Assembly: GCF_904849725.1 (NCBI RefSeq)
Contig: NC_058524.1
Location: forward strand, 553,911,763 to 553,975,762
Reading direction: 5' to 3'
DNA: 64,000 bases
Source of the DNA: Hordeum vulgare subsp. vulgare
Lineage: Eukaryota > Streptophyta > Magnoliopsida > Poales > Poaceae
The translations under genes and the position numbers were made by a program. This document shows positions 24,025 to 36,380 of this stretch, in pieces. The notes below the pieces were generated by a model that saw only the letters and a program-made list of their open reading frames with translations, was not told the DNA's origin and searched no databases. The number at the start of each line of letters is the position of its first letter. The stretch's first letter is position 1.

Positions 24025-27000
24025 TGTAGCGACCCGACTCAAAATGAGTCAAGCCTTTGTGTTTCCGTGCCATCCCTGGATCAGTATGCTGGCACACACA
24101 GTACATCAATGTATATATCAAAGTGCAATCACATGTAAAATAGCGTAAAACTGACATATACCTTAAATATCTCAGCGGAAGCAGTCAAGGGAGTGGAGTC
24201 CCAATAAACACCAATGGCAAGTTGAGTGTACACCGTAACCTTGAATCGTACTCTTACTCGTCGAAGAAAAATATCTTCAACATAAGACGTTGCCGCCGTG
24301 TAGGTCAGCATATTGAATATGCCGGCAAGTCACATAAGAGAGGGGTGAAAAGTAATCATCTATACTATATGCATATACGGTAGGTGGGGCTATAAGTTTT
24401 TAGTGAAAAGCAAGTTTTCTCCTACATCAAGAGAGGCTTAAAAGCAAAATGTTACTACGTTGTTTGTTGTTAACGAGATGGTTCCGCCAACCAATTCTCG
24501 TACCCGAGTTGTCAATAATCCCCACATCAATATTATTATTTGTGTTGAGAATTTCAGATAACTTCCGTTCCTTTGGCTCAAGTTGTCCATGACCATGGAC
24601 ACGGCTAATCGATTAGGTTTGAGTACTCTGTAGAGTTTTGCACACGTTCCCCACAAGATTTGATTGCCTCCGAGTATGTCCTCGCACTTCAGGGTGTTTG
24701 AAGACCGGATGATCAAAACATGGTCTTTCAACGGGTCCCTCTGAATCCCTGTTGGTGCCCATCCAATCCTACCGTTCTTTTACATCTGCTAGCACCGCCT
24801 GTCCAGTCGGCGCATTGTCCAACCAAGCCAGAGCCCATAATGACTTGTGGCTGTGCAGGTAAGCCTTGGGTCTTGAAAATATCTGTCAGTCTCTTTGAGC
24901 TTGGGTGAAGCTTTCCGCAAGATGTCATGGCCGTCTCCAGCATCCCGGGTCATCCACTGCTTTCTCCAGGGAGCCGATCAACCGTACTTCACCCAGAGTT
25001 GCATTGCATCACGAGGTCTTGAAAAGTCTTGACTTAACCGGTCTTGGTTATTAAAGTATCCTCGCATCACTCGTGATAAACTCTCAACCAGAATCCCGTC
25101 TACTCAAGCATAGCAATATAAAATTTGTCGTCCCGGCCTAGTAACGGGGTTGTTGGGTGCCTACCACATGATACTACAATATGTAACCATAATTTCCAAG
25201 TACCTAGTGAGCATGCAAATGGGCATAGGATGGTAGAATTACGATGCATAAAACATAGGTGATACATGATCAAATGACTTGCCTGGCGATGTTGACGAAG
25301 AAGAATTTCTCGAGAAATAACTTGATAGACTACTCGTCACTCTCCGATGAAATCTATATAGCAAACATATCATTCACATAAGCACTCATACTAGCAATCA
25401 TTCTAGCAATCAAAACAAAAGAGAGAGTGAATAAGAATCCGAAGGAAACTTCAAATAAGACTAGGGAGTCTTCTACTACATCAAACACTAAATAGTTTTT
25501 TGTCCAACAGAAAATAATAACAAGGAACTAAGATATAAATTTAACTAAGATTAAATAAAGTATTTTTCACAAAACTTTTTGAAATTATTTCCAAACGGGA
25601 TTTGAAACAGTGGAGAAACCAATTGCAAGTTATTAGAGAACTAGAATTGATTTCATGATAACATATAAAAATAAAAATCAAAACTTGTTGCAAATCTACT
25701 GTTAACTAACAGAAACAAAACATAATCTTTCTGAAATATAAAAGAAAAATAATTTAAAAACAACTAAAGAAAGGAAATTAGTCACAATCCTAAAAGAGGT
25801 GAAACAGAAATTGTTTCACACGAAACAATGAGCTAATTTACTCAAAAAATTCTGAACTTTTTACCATTGATAATTAAGATCACTAGTGATCAGTAGCAAA
25901 AGAATCAAATTAAAATCTATTTTTAAACTCCCGGAATAGGCAAAACAAGGTTTAAACTAAATCGATCTAATTCAAATTTTAAAATTTCAAACATAGACAG
26001 ATTATATGTTTTTAAAAACTACAAAAAAATTGTGATCTACTGGAACAAGTTTCATTTCCATTGGAATTCGGGATCAAAAGCTATGATTAAAACAAGATTG
26101 GAACTTTCTCTGTTTTCTAATCTAAAACAGAAAAAGAAGAAAAACTACTAGTGGACAGGGGGTTAGGTGGCAGCTTCTGATTGGCCTAGATGGTGTGTGC
26201 TGCGGGGCTATCTAGCAAAAGACCGGTATGTAAGCAAAAGCACCGACTAACTAATAAGTGACGAAAAAACCGTTCGGTTTTAACTAGAAGACCGAAGGGG
26301 TACGGGGGTTATATTCTCGGGCGTTGATCTTTGATCTAACGGCTACAGGAAAGTTGGGGGTCTCACCGTGAGTTGCTGGGGCTCCTTCTTCTCAGGCGAG
26401 ACAGAGAAGAGGTGCTCGTCATCGGCGTCGCGGCGGTGGTCGGTGACGGCGTCCGAGGTGTTGGGGGGGGTGGCGGCGGGTGTCCTCCGTCGAACGGCGT
26501 CGTCGGCGAAGCGAAGGGGAGTCGAGGCGGTCGGGGAAGCGCCCGTGGAGTTCCTATCCGACCGAACTCCGGCGAGGCGAGGGGAGTGGCAAGGAGCGGC
26601 GAAAGCTTCGGCTAGGGGCAAAAATGAGTTGCGGTGGACGAGGGGGTGCTTGTGGCAGCGTCGGTTGGGGCGGGGAGGCGAGTGGTGGCGCGGGGGTGGC
26701 GAGGTGTTTTCCTACTGGAGCTTTCTCCGGCGAGGCAGTGGTGGGCGAGGCGGCATGGGGAGGAGGGGCCGAGGGGGGGGGGGGCTGGGGCGACAACTTA
26801 TATAGGGGGGGGGGGGAGGGGCTCGAGAGGGGAAAGGAGGGATGGAGATCGGGGAAGCATCCCGTGATGCAGGGGGCTCGCCATGAAAGGGGTAGTGGCG
26901 CTGGGAAGGAAAGTCCCGTGGGCAGAAAGAAGGAAGGAAGAAGAAAGAAGGAAAAAAAGGAAAGAAAAGAAAGAAAAAAAATAAAGAAAGGAAGAGGGGT

Positions 27001-27663
27001 GCGCTCGAGGGGCTGGTTCGTGGAGATAAGTGGCGGTTTGCGAGGGATCTCGCTCCGAGCGATGAGGATCTGGCCCCAAAAATCTCCCTTTTTTTGTATT
27101 TCTTTTAAAATAGCAAGAAAAGAATAAAAGGAAATAATTTATATGGAGTATTATATACCAAATCGATCAGAAAAATATTTCCTAATTGATTACCATTTTT
27201 CCAAAACCAAAATAAAAACGTTTTAAAAATGTTTTTTCCGAAAAATCCCTAAGGCTTTATTTTCTTTTTGGCAATTAATTTCTCCATAAAACTTGGGCTC
27301 AAAATATTTAAGAAATTCCTCACATTTTGGAGGGTCATTTTCCTCCGCTCTTTCTTGCGTGCAAGAATTTTGTCGGGGGCATTTTCTCGGGAAAGATAAA
27401 TATAGAGAAGCAAAAGGAATTTTTTTGAAAGAATTCAAATGCAAACTCCATTCAAATTATTTATAGTTGAAGAAGTCATGTCATCTTCTCTCATTGCTTT
27501 TAATTGCATAAATTTGAATTTACCGGAGAAGGGGAAAGTCATTTTATTCCCTCTCATTCAAAAGTTTTGAAAAGTTTCAAATTTCACTCAAGTTTCAATC
27601 ACTCAAGCAAACAAACAAACAATATAATAATTATATTAACATTCCAAAATTTGGGATGTTACA
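24025..27663 (-). repeat. 3' LTR of element B (left copy)
   Basis: 3639 bp. On the plus strand it begins TGTAGCGACCCGACTC and ends GGGATGTTACA. It contains a GC-rich block (about 26340-27060) with G-tracts and a TATATAAG-type signal on the minus strand near 26796-26806, a plausible promoter. Open frames on both strands in the GC-rich block reflect composition, not genes. It carries about 190 bases near 25990-26190 that are missing from the right copy. Confidence 0.9.
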
Positions 27664-28847
27664 AACCTACCACACTGAAAATGAATCTCGTCCTCGAGAT
27701 TCGAAGAGGCTAGAAAGAAAGGTTAGGGTTTGGGGGTCTTCTAACAAATCCAACTTCCGGCAAAGTGGGATGCTACCACACTTAAAATGAAGATTACTGG
27801 TCCCTCAAAATGTTTTAACGATCCTCTCGGGTTTTGGCAACTAACTTCGCACAGTCTTCATATTAAATCCTTTGGTGATGCTCTCCCGTTATATTCATAA
27901 CGTTTCCATCAAAATCGAGGGTTCGTCTGTGGATATAAGCTGCTTCCGTTACTGGGTCTTCTTTAACTCACAGTCTCGTGATCAATTCTAAATAACCTAT
28001 CGATGATTCTCATGGTGGTCTACCATTTGTGGCTATCCTGTAGAGAGAGGGGTCTTGTCTTCATCCTCACCGTAAAATTTCCTACGCGTGACAACAATTG
28101 CCATGTACATTGGGCTTTCATCATACCATTCTAAGGCTTAAACAAAAGCTTCAAAGAACGTCGTCTCTCACTATGGGTAAGTCTTTCAGATTTACCATTC
28201 CGAATAGCAAGAGAATGATAATAGTAAGTCGTCATGGTGGCCAAGCCATGTCGCACTGAAATCATTACCTTGTATAAGGCTTAGTGAATCTCGTATTCGA
28301 ACACTTGGGCATCCTCACAAGCGTTGCAGAGTTCTCTTGTCCACGGACGAAGTTCGGATAAATCCAATGATTCTGCAAGCTGAACAAACGTCTATCATTT
28401 CTTCACAACTCTCAGGTTTTGGTATGCTCCTAAGAAAACATTTGCTGAAACAAGTTTCCTTCTCCAAAAAGATAGTACTTGATCCTTGTTAGTCCCGGGT
28501 TCTGTGGGTTTCACGCATACTTGGAATCACTACGCCTTAAATCCTATAGTGTTTCCTCCATCATACTCTTGGGGTAACCATCATATAATAAAAATCCTCA
28601 GACCTATTTTTGGTACACACCCCACTCTGTGGGATACTCAGTGTTTCTCTCCATTGGTCTGTTTACCATGAAAAGGTATTGGTTCATCCAAAAATCATAT
28701 TCATTTCATAATAAATCCTTTATTACATCCTTACTTTCTTCAAAATTCCAACTCAAAAGTAATTTATTACAAATGCTGCCATCCACATTGTTCGGTATGG
28801 TCGAGCATTTCTGCCAACATTATTCATTCATCTCTCTTGGAGGTACT
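27664..28847 (-). other. Non-coding 3' interior and PPT region of element B
   Basis: The minus strand next to the LTR reads GTGTGGTAGGTT, a weak purine-rich tract. Beside it is an 8-bp-stem hairpin (GAATCTCG TCCT CGAGATTC, 27683-27702). The motif CTACCACACTTAAAATGAA recurs at 27773-27791, and nearly again at 29402-29419. No gene is supported. Confidence 0.65.
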
Positions 28848-29303
28848 TTAGTTCCACACGAAATTTCCAATGTGCTCCTTGAAATCATCCATCTTTTGCT
28901 TCATCATGGTGGTCATGAGCTTCATCTCCATCATCTCCGCATGTACCTCACTCAGGTATTCCTGGGTATGACGGAGTCTTGCTTCAAGTATTTCTCCAAT
29001 CTGACGTATGGCTTCCATGGCTGCTTCACGAACAACATCAAAGAAGGTTGCTCGTGGTACACGTGAAATGAAAAAGTATTGCTCCATAGTCTTTGGACAA
29101 ACTCCTTTCACATGGTGGAGGTGTACTTCCACATACCAAAGTTCCGCTCCATTTTCCATGAATGGGTAGCCTTTGTAGACTGCATCTCCTTCAAGGTGAA
29201 TGTGCTTCATCATGTCCTTCAGGATTTTCGGGTAATCATGATCACTGGTCAGGGTCATGATCGTTTCTGGGCCCTTGAGGAATGACTTGTAGAGAGTTGT
29301 CAT
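28848..29303 (-). CDS. Unidentified 151-aa ORF of element B
   Basis: Uninterrupted ATG-to-stop frame (MTTLYKSFLKGPETIM...). The first ~75 residues look globular (MKHIHLEGDAVYKGYPFMEN; AELWYVEVHLHHVKG). The last ~65 are Met/Glu/Lys-rich with heptad character (EMMEMKLMTTMMKQKMDD), suggesting a coiled coil. It lies 353 bp downstream of the Gag frame in the same orientation. No domain recognised. It may be an accessory protein of the element or the remnant of a captured gene. The frame is intact while the upstream gag has a stop, but it is short enough that this alone proves little. Confidence 0.55.
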   Translation of the reverse strand: MTTLYKSFLKGPETIMTLTSDHDYPKILKDMMKHIHLEGDAVYKGYPFMENGAELWYVEVHLHHVKGVCPKTMEQYFFISRVPRATFFDVVREAAMEAIRQIGEILEARLRHTQEYLSEVHAEMMEMKLMTTMMKQKMDDFKEHIGNFVWN

Positions 29304-29656
29304 CTGCAGGTGTCAGTAAATAGGTACTCAGAGGAATGTATGTGTCTCCTTGGTAATCATGGTACATTCCTACTTAGTGGATCCTGTGGGTTTACCGATT
29401 ACTACCACACTTAAATGAATTATACTCATGCCTGCATAGACCATATTTTCTCATATCCTCATAATTGTTCAGACATCTTTGTTCGAAGAGAAACAACACA
29501 TACATTTTTAACATAGGCAATCATGAGACAATAAATTCCATTTATTCATGATGTTATTACAATCTCGGGGACTTGTGTTACAAAAAATTTCACTCCATGA
29601 TCTCATGAAAAACAAGAGTTCTTCACATTACACTAATTGACGCGGTCAAAACTTAA

Positions 29657-30889
29657 CTACTCCTTTTTAGCTTTCTTCCTTTGTGGACAATCGCTAGCGA
29701 AATGTCCTGCTTCCTTGCAACGAAAGCAAATGAGTTCTGACAAGTATAGAGGCGTCTTAGTGTTTTCTTTTGCTCCTTGGGTTTCCGGCTTCCTTCCTGA
29801 GCACATGTACTTGTGGTCGCCAAATTCCATGCACTTGTAACATCTGACATGACTCAGGTCTATATCTACAGAGATTTGGCTCTTCCGAGGGTACTTTTTC
29901 TTCTTTCCGGACTCCTTTATTTTGGCCAGTTCTTCTATTTCAAGTGGATCAAACTCCACTTTTTCCGTCGGGAAGTTTCCCAGATACTCTTGGCTTCTCT
30001 TCTTGCAATCCTGTGAATAATGTCCTTCTTCTCCACAAGAGTAGCATGCATTGGAGAAAAATCTGGTCAGATCTTGTCCATCAGGGTCTTCAATATTTCC
30101 GTTCATCACCGGTTCTTCTAGAATCTTCTTCTTGAGGGTTTCCTTCACTGCATCTTTCTGCTGCTTGACAACTTGTTGCACCTTGGGGTAAATGTGACAC
30201 TGAGCTGGGTAGTGGGTGGTTCCTTCACAAAGGAAACAAGTAACCTCACTAGTTGGGCATTCCTCAGCTGGGTGATTTTCTTCACAATGAGTGCATCCAT
30301 CCTTGTGTTCTTCCTGGGTGTGTCCTATTTCTCCACAGATCTTGCATGCACAAGTCTTCTCCTTCGGATTATCATAGCACTTCTGAATAAGTCAGGATCT
30401 TAACAGATTGTTCTTGAATTCGTCCCAAGTTTTTGCTCCACTAAATCCATGTATGGCATGGTGCATTTTCCACCAGATAGCAGCACTTTGGGTAATGTAC
30501 TGGAGAGCGTGTTCCACTTCATACTTCCTTGAGATCAAGTTGCTCCCGAAGTGGTTCTCCATGTTCTGAATCCATGTTTCAGCCTCCAGCCGGGTCATTG
30601 GTCCAGAGACTACAAGTCCAGCTTCATACTCCATCTGGTAGGGTTGAGGTTTTGGGGATGAGACGGGTAAGAGAGGGAGGAAGATACACACAATACAAGC
30701 AATATTTTTTAGAATAGGTTTTATTTGTGGCCGTCGGAAAACACACACCAATGACGGCTCACAAATCATCGTATCTAACGTGAGTATATAAAAGGGGTTT
30801 GGACTACTAATGGTCATATAATTATTCGAACACTTCAGGGTCTTAGAGTTCTTCGGGTCTTGAGAGACTTCAATGGGTGTAGCTTCCAT
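29657..30889 (-). pseudogene. Gag-like polyprotein of element B with six zinc-knuckle boxes and one in-frame TGA
   Basis: The frame starts at ATG 30889 (MEATPIEVSQ) and keeps phase to 29657, about 410 codons, broken only by TGA at 30392-30394. The first part carries a retrotransposon Gag segment (GPMTRLEAETWIQNME...WWKMHHAIHG...TWDEFKNNLL). After the stop come six knuckle-like boxes: CKICGEIGHTQEEH, CTHCEENHPAEEC, CFLCEGTTHYPAQC, CYSCGEEGHYSQDC, CYKCMEFGDHKYMC and CFRCKEAGHFASDC. Three are canonical CX2CX4HX4C; the first ends in His, the second is one residue short, and the fifth has shifted spacing. A lysine-rich end (PQRKKAKKE) follows. No protease or polymerase is fused. RNA binding and packaging is the expected family role. 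Confidence 0.8.
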
Positions 30890-31114
30890 TCTTCAAATGC
30901 ATGGTGAAATCCTCTTTACTTTGAAGTAGAACTCCGTTGATTCTTCATGAGGTCAAAGGGGTAAGGGGATTGTATAACTATTTGAGGTGAGAGGGAACAT
31001 TTGATGAAATCAGAAGAGATGAGAAGTGAAAGGTGTTCTCGAAAATAAGATTTTTTGAGAGATCCTATCCTAAGAAATTCCAGTTTCTAGGGTCACGTCC
31101 TACAGTCAACATGT
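30890..31114 (-). other. Leader of element B
   Basis: Short untranslated stretch between PBS and gag start on the minus strand. No other feature seen. Confidence 0.6.
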
Positions 31115-31126
31115 GCTCTCATACCA
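31115..31126 (-). other. Primer-binding site of element B
   Basis: The minus strand reads TGGTATGAGAGC four bases inside the right LTR, one substitution away from the tRNA-Met site TGGTATCAGAGC. It fixes the minus orientation. Confidence 0.85.
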
Positions 31127-31130
31127 TTTC

Positions 31131-34100
31131 TGTAGCGACCCGAGTCAAAACGAGTCAAGCCTCTGTGTTTCTGTGCCATCACTGGATCAGTATGTTGGCA
31201 CACACAGTACATCAATGTATATATCAAAGTGCAATCACATGTAAAATAGCGTAAAACTGATATATACCTTAATATCTCAGCGGAAGCTGTCAAGGGAGTG
31301 GAGTCCCAATAAATACCAACGGCAAGTTGAGTGTAGACCATAACCCTGAATCGTACTCTTACTCATCGAAGAAAAATATCTGCAACATAAGACGTTGCAG
31401 CCGTGTAGGTCAGCATATTGAATATGCCGGCAAGTCACATAAGAGAGGGGTGAAAAGTAATCATCTATACTATATGCATATATGGCAGGTGGGGCTATAA
31501 GTTTTTAGCGAAAAGCAAGTTTTCTCCTACATCAAGAGAGGCTTAAAAGCAAAATGTTACTACGTTGTTCGTTGTTAACGAGATGGTTCCGCCAACCAAT
31601 TCTCGTACCCGAGTTGTCAATAATCCCCACATCAATATTATTATTTGTGTTGAGAATTTCAGATAACTTCAGTTCCTTTGGCTCAAGTTGTCCATGACCG
31701 TGGACACGGCTAATCGATTAGGTTTGAGTACTCTGCAGAGTTTTGCACACGTTCCCCACAAGATTTGATCGCCTCCGAGTATGTCCTCGCACTTCAGGGT
31801 GTTTGAAGACCGGATGATCAAAACATGGTCTTTCAACGGGTCCCTCTGAATCCCTGTCGGTGCCCATCCAATCCTACCGTTCTTCGACATCTGCGAGCAC
31901 CGCCTGTCCAGAGTCGCCGCGTTGTCCAACCAAGCCAGAGCCCATAATGACTTGTGACTGTGCAGGTAAGCCTTGGGTCTTGAAAATATCCGTCCATCTC
32001 TTTGAGCCTGGGTGAAGCTTTCCGTAAGATGTCATGGCCTCTCCAGCATCCCGAGTCATCCACTGGTTTCTCCATGGAGCCGATCAACCGTCCTTCACCC
32101 AGAGTTGCATTGCATCACGAGGTCTTGAAAAGTCTTGACTTAACCGGTCTTGGTTATTAAACTATCCTCGCATCACTCGTGATAAATTCTCAACCAGAAT
32201 CCCGTCTACTCAAGCATAGCAATATAAAATTTGTCATCCCGGGCCTAGTAACGGGGTTGTTGGGTGCCTACCACATGATACTACAACATGTAACCATAAT
32301 TTCCAAGTACCTAGTGAGCATGCAAATGGGCATAGGATGGTAGAACTACGATGCATAAAACATAAGTGATACATGATCAAATGACTTGCCTGGCGATGTT
32401 GACGAAGAAGAATTTCTCGAGAAATAACTTGATAGACTACTCGTCACTCTCCGATGAAATCTATATAACAAACATATCATTCACATAAGCACTCATACTA
32501 GCAATCATTCTAGCAATCAAAACAAAAGAGAGAGTGAATAAGAATCCGAAGGAAACTTCAAATAAGACTAGGGAGTCTTCTACTACATCAAACACTAAAT
32601 AGTTTTTTGTCCAACGGAAAATAATAACAGGGAACTAAAATATAAATTTAACTAAGATAAAATAAAGTATTTTTCACAAAACTATTTGAAATTATTTCCA
32701 AACGGGATTTGAAACAGTGGAGAAACCAATTGCAAGTTATTAGAGAATCAGAATTGATTTCATGATAACATATAAAAATAAAAATCAAAACTTGTTGCAA
32801 ACCTACTGTAAACTAACAGAAACAAAACATAATCTTTCTGAAATATAAAATAAAAATAATTTAAAAACAACTAAAGAAAGGAAATTAGTCACAATCCTAA
32901 GAGAGGTGAAACAGAAATTGTTTCACAAGAAACAAATAGCTAAATTACTCAAATAATTCTGAACTTTTAACCACTGATAACTAAGACCACTAGTGATCAG
33001 TAGCAAAAAGAATCAAATTAAAAGCTATTTTTAAACTCCTGGAATAGGCAAAACAAGGTTTAAACAAAATCGGATCTAATTCAAATTTGAAAATTGTGTG
33101 TGCTGCGGGGCTATCTAGCAAACGACCAGTATGTAAGCAAAAGCACCGGCTAACTAATAAGTGACGGAAAAACCATTCGGTTTTAACTAGAAGACCGAAG
33201 GGGTACTCGGGTTATATTCTCGGGCGTTGATCTTTGATCTAACGGCTACAGGAAAGTTGGGGGTCTCACCGTGAGTTGTTGGGGCTCCTTCTTCTCAGGC
33301 GAGACAGAGAAGAGGTGCTCGTCGTCGGCGTCGCGGCGGTGGTCGGTGACGGTGTCCGAGGTGTTGGGGAGGTGGCGGCGGGTGTCCTCCGTCGAACGAC
33401 GTCGTCGGCGAAGCGAAGGGGAGTCGGGGCGGTCGGGGAAGCACCCGGGGAGTTCCTATCCGGCCGAACTCCGGCGAGGCGAGGGAGTGGCGAGGAGCGG
33501 CGAAAGCTTGGGCTAGGGGCAAAAATGAGTTGCGGTGGACGAGGGGGTGCTTGTGGCGGCGTCGGTTGGGGCGTGGAGGCGAGTGGTGGCGTGGGGGTGG
33601 CGAGGTGCTTTCCTACTGGAGCTTTCTCCGGCGAGGCAGTGGCTGGGCGAGGCGGCGTGGGGAGGAGGGGCCGACGGGGGGGGGGGGGGGGGGGTGGGGC
33701 GGCAGCTTATATAGGGGGGCAGAGGCTCGAGAGGGGAAAGGAGGGAGGGAGATCGGGGAAGGATCCCGTGATGTAGGGGGCTCGCCATGGAAGGGGCAGT
33801 GGCGCTGGGAAGGAAAGTCCCGTGGGAAGAAAGAAGGAAGGAAGAAGAAAGAAGGAAAAAAAAGGAAAGAAAAAAAATAAAGAAAGGAAGAGGGGTGCGC
33901 TGGAGGGGCTGGTGCGTGGAGGTAAGTGGCGGTTTGCGAGGGATCTGGCTCCCAGCGATGGGGATCTCGCCCCAAAAATCTCCCGTTTTTTTTGTATTTC
34001 TTTTCAAACAGCAAGAAAAGAATAAAAGGAAATAATTTATATGGAGTACTATATACCAAATCGATCAGAAAAATATTTCCTAATTGATTATCATTTTTCC

Positions 34101-34561
34101 AAAACCAAAATAAATACGTTTTAAAAATGTTTTTTCAGAAAAATCCCTAAGGCTTTATTTTCTTTTTGGCAATTAATTTCTCCATAAAACTTTGGCTCAA
34201 AATATTTCAGAAATGCCTCACATTTTGGAGGGTCATTTTCCTCCGCTCTTTCTTGCGTGCAAGAATTTTGTCGGGGGCATTTTCTCGGGGAAGAAAAATA
34301 TAGAAAAGCCAAAGGATATTTTTTGAAAGAATTCAAATGCAAAGTCCATTCAAATTCTTTATAGTTGAAGAAGTCATGTCATCTTCTCTCATTGCTTTTA
34401 ATTGCATAAATTTGAATTTACCGGAGAAGGGGAAAGTCATTTTATTCCCTCTCATTCAAAAGTTTTGAAAAGTTTCAAATTTCACTCAAGTTTGAATCAC
34501 TCAAGCAAACAAACAAACAATATAATAATTATATTAACATTCCAAAATTTGGGATGTTACA
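31131..34561 (-). repeat. 5' LTR of element B (right copy)
   Basis: 3431 bp, aligns with 24025-27663 end to end except for a ~190-base deletion at about 33090-33100 (the copy jumps from AATTTGAAAATT to GTGTGTGCTGCGG). Same GC-rich block at 33260-33980 with a run of about 18 G near 33677-33694. Confidence 0.9.
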
Positions 34562-34566
34562 TTCAC
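34562..34566. other. Right target duplication (TTCAC) of element B
   Basis: Partner of 24020-24024; the interior of element A resumes right after it. Confidence 0.95.
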
Positions 34567-36380
34567 TTATATCATTTGAAGTTTGGATTGCTTGTTTCCC
34601 TACACGTAGAAAACTGCCATTTGTAGAATGCTCTTTTGCTTCACTTATATTTGTTAGAGCGGGGCATATCTTTTGTAGAAAGAATCAAACTCTCATGCTT
34701 CACTTATACCTATTTAGAGAGTTAACAGGAGTTGGTCATTCACATGGTTAGTCATTAAATCCTACATAAAACTTGTAGATCACTGAATATGATATGTTTG
34801 ATTCCTTGCAATAGTTTTGTGACATGAATATGTCATATTAGAGTCATGCTAAGTGAGTAATTGTGTATTCGTAGAAATACTTGTGTTAAGATTTGTGATT
34901 CCCGTAGCATGCACGTATGGTGAACCATTATGTGACGAAGTCGGAGGATGATTTATTTATTGATTGTCATCCTTTGTGTGGAAGTAGGGATCGCGCGATG
35001 GTTAACTCCTACCTACCCTTCCCTTAGGAGAATGCGTGTAGTACCTTGTTTCGATGACTAATAGACTTTTGCAATAAGTATGTGAGTTCTTAATGACTAA
35101 TGTTGAGTCCATGGATTATACACACTCTCACCCTTCCACCATTGCTATCCTCTCTAGTACCGCGCAACTTTCACCGGTGCATTACACCCACCATATACCC
35201 TTCCTCAAAACAGCCACCATACCTACCTATTATGGCATTTCCATAGCCATTCCGAGATATATTGCCATGCAACTTCCATCATTCCATTTATTATGACACG
35301 CACCATCATTATCATATTGCTTTGCATGATCGTAAGATAGCTAGCATGATGTTTTCATGGCTTGTCCATATTTTGATGTCATTGCTGCGCTAGATCATTG
35401 CACATCCCGGTACACCGCTGGAGGCATTCATATACAGTCATATTTTGTTCTAATTATCAAGTTGTAAGTAAATAAAAGTGTGATGATCATCATTATTAGA
35501 GCATTGTCCCATGTGAGGAAGTAATAGAAGAGGCCAATGAAGCCCAAATAAAAAAAGAGGTCAAAGAAGCCCACCAAAAAAAAGAGAGAAAAGAGACAAG
35601 GGACAATGCTACTATCCTTTACCACACTTATGCTTCAAAGTAGCACTATGATCTTCATGATAGAGAGTCTCCTATGTTGCCACTTTCGTATACTAGTGGG
35701 AAATTTTCATTATAGAACTTGGCTTGTATATTCCAATGATGGGCTTCCTCAAATTGCCCTAAGTCTTTGTGAGCAAGCGAGTTGGATGCACACCCACTAG
35801 TTTCTTTTTGAGCTTTCATACACTTATAGCTCTTGTGCATCTGTTGCATGGCAGTCCCTACTCACTCACATTGATATCTATTGATGGGCATCTCCATAGC
35901 CTATTGATACGCCTAGTTGATGTGAGACTATCTCCTCCTTTTTGTCTTCTCCACAACCACCATATTCTATTCACCTATAGTGCTATGTCCATGGCCCACG
36001 CTCATGTATTGCGTGAAAGTTGAAAAAGTTTGAGAACACTAAAGTATGAAACGAATTGATTGTCTAAAACCGGGGTTGTGCATGATTTAAATACGTTGTG
36101 TGGGGAAGATGGAGCATAGCCAGACTATATGATTTTGTAGGGATAACTTTCTTTTGCCATGATATTTTGAGAAGACATGATTGCTTTCTTAGTATGCTTG
36201 AAATATTATTGTCTTTATGTCAAATGATAGACTATTGCTTCGAATCCATCGTGTTTTAGTATTCATGCCATGATTAGATTATATGATCAACATTATGCTA
36301 CGTAGCATTCCACATCAAAAATTATCTTTTTTTTATCATTTACCTACTCGAGGACGAGCAGGAATTAAGCTTGGGGATGC
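34567..36380 (+). other. Non-coding interior of element A, right part, ending in the PPT
   Basis: AT-rich and without a supported gene. It ends GAGGACGAGCAGGAATTAAG then CTTGGGGATGC next to the LTR, a phrase typical of this group of grass Gypsy elements, which serves as the plus-strand primer region. Confidence 0.75.

Larger units (their letters stand above)
24025..34561 (-). mobile_element. Gypsy-like non-autonomous LTR element B, nested in element A
   Basis: Two very long LTRs (3639 and 3431 bp) enclose only ~3.47 kb. Orientation is minus: a tRNA-Met PBS lies beside the right LTR and a PPT-like tract beside the left one. On the minus strand the LTR runs TGTAACATCCCAAATTTTGG...GGGTCGCTACA. 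The interior encodes a Gag-like protein with many zinc knuckles and a second unidentified ORF; no protease, RT, RNase H or integrase is visible. Perfect TTCAC target duplication. Confidence 0.92.

Noticed and set aside
26343..27127. Long overlapping frames on both strands (80-215 aa) in a GC-rich block, and their duplicates at 33271-34059
   Set aside because: They lie within the two LTRs of element B, are Arg/Gly/Pro-rich low complexity on both strands, and differ between copies by frame-changing indels. Composition artefacts.
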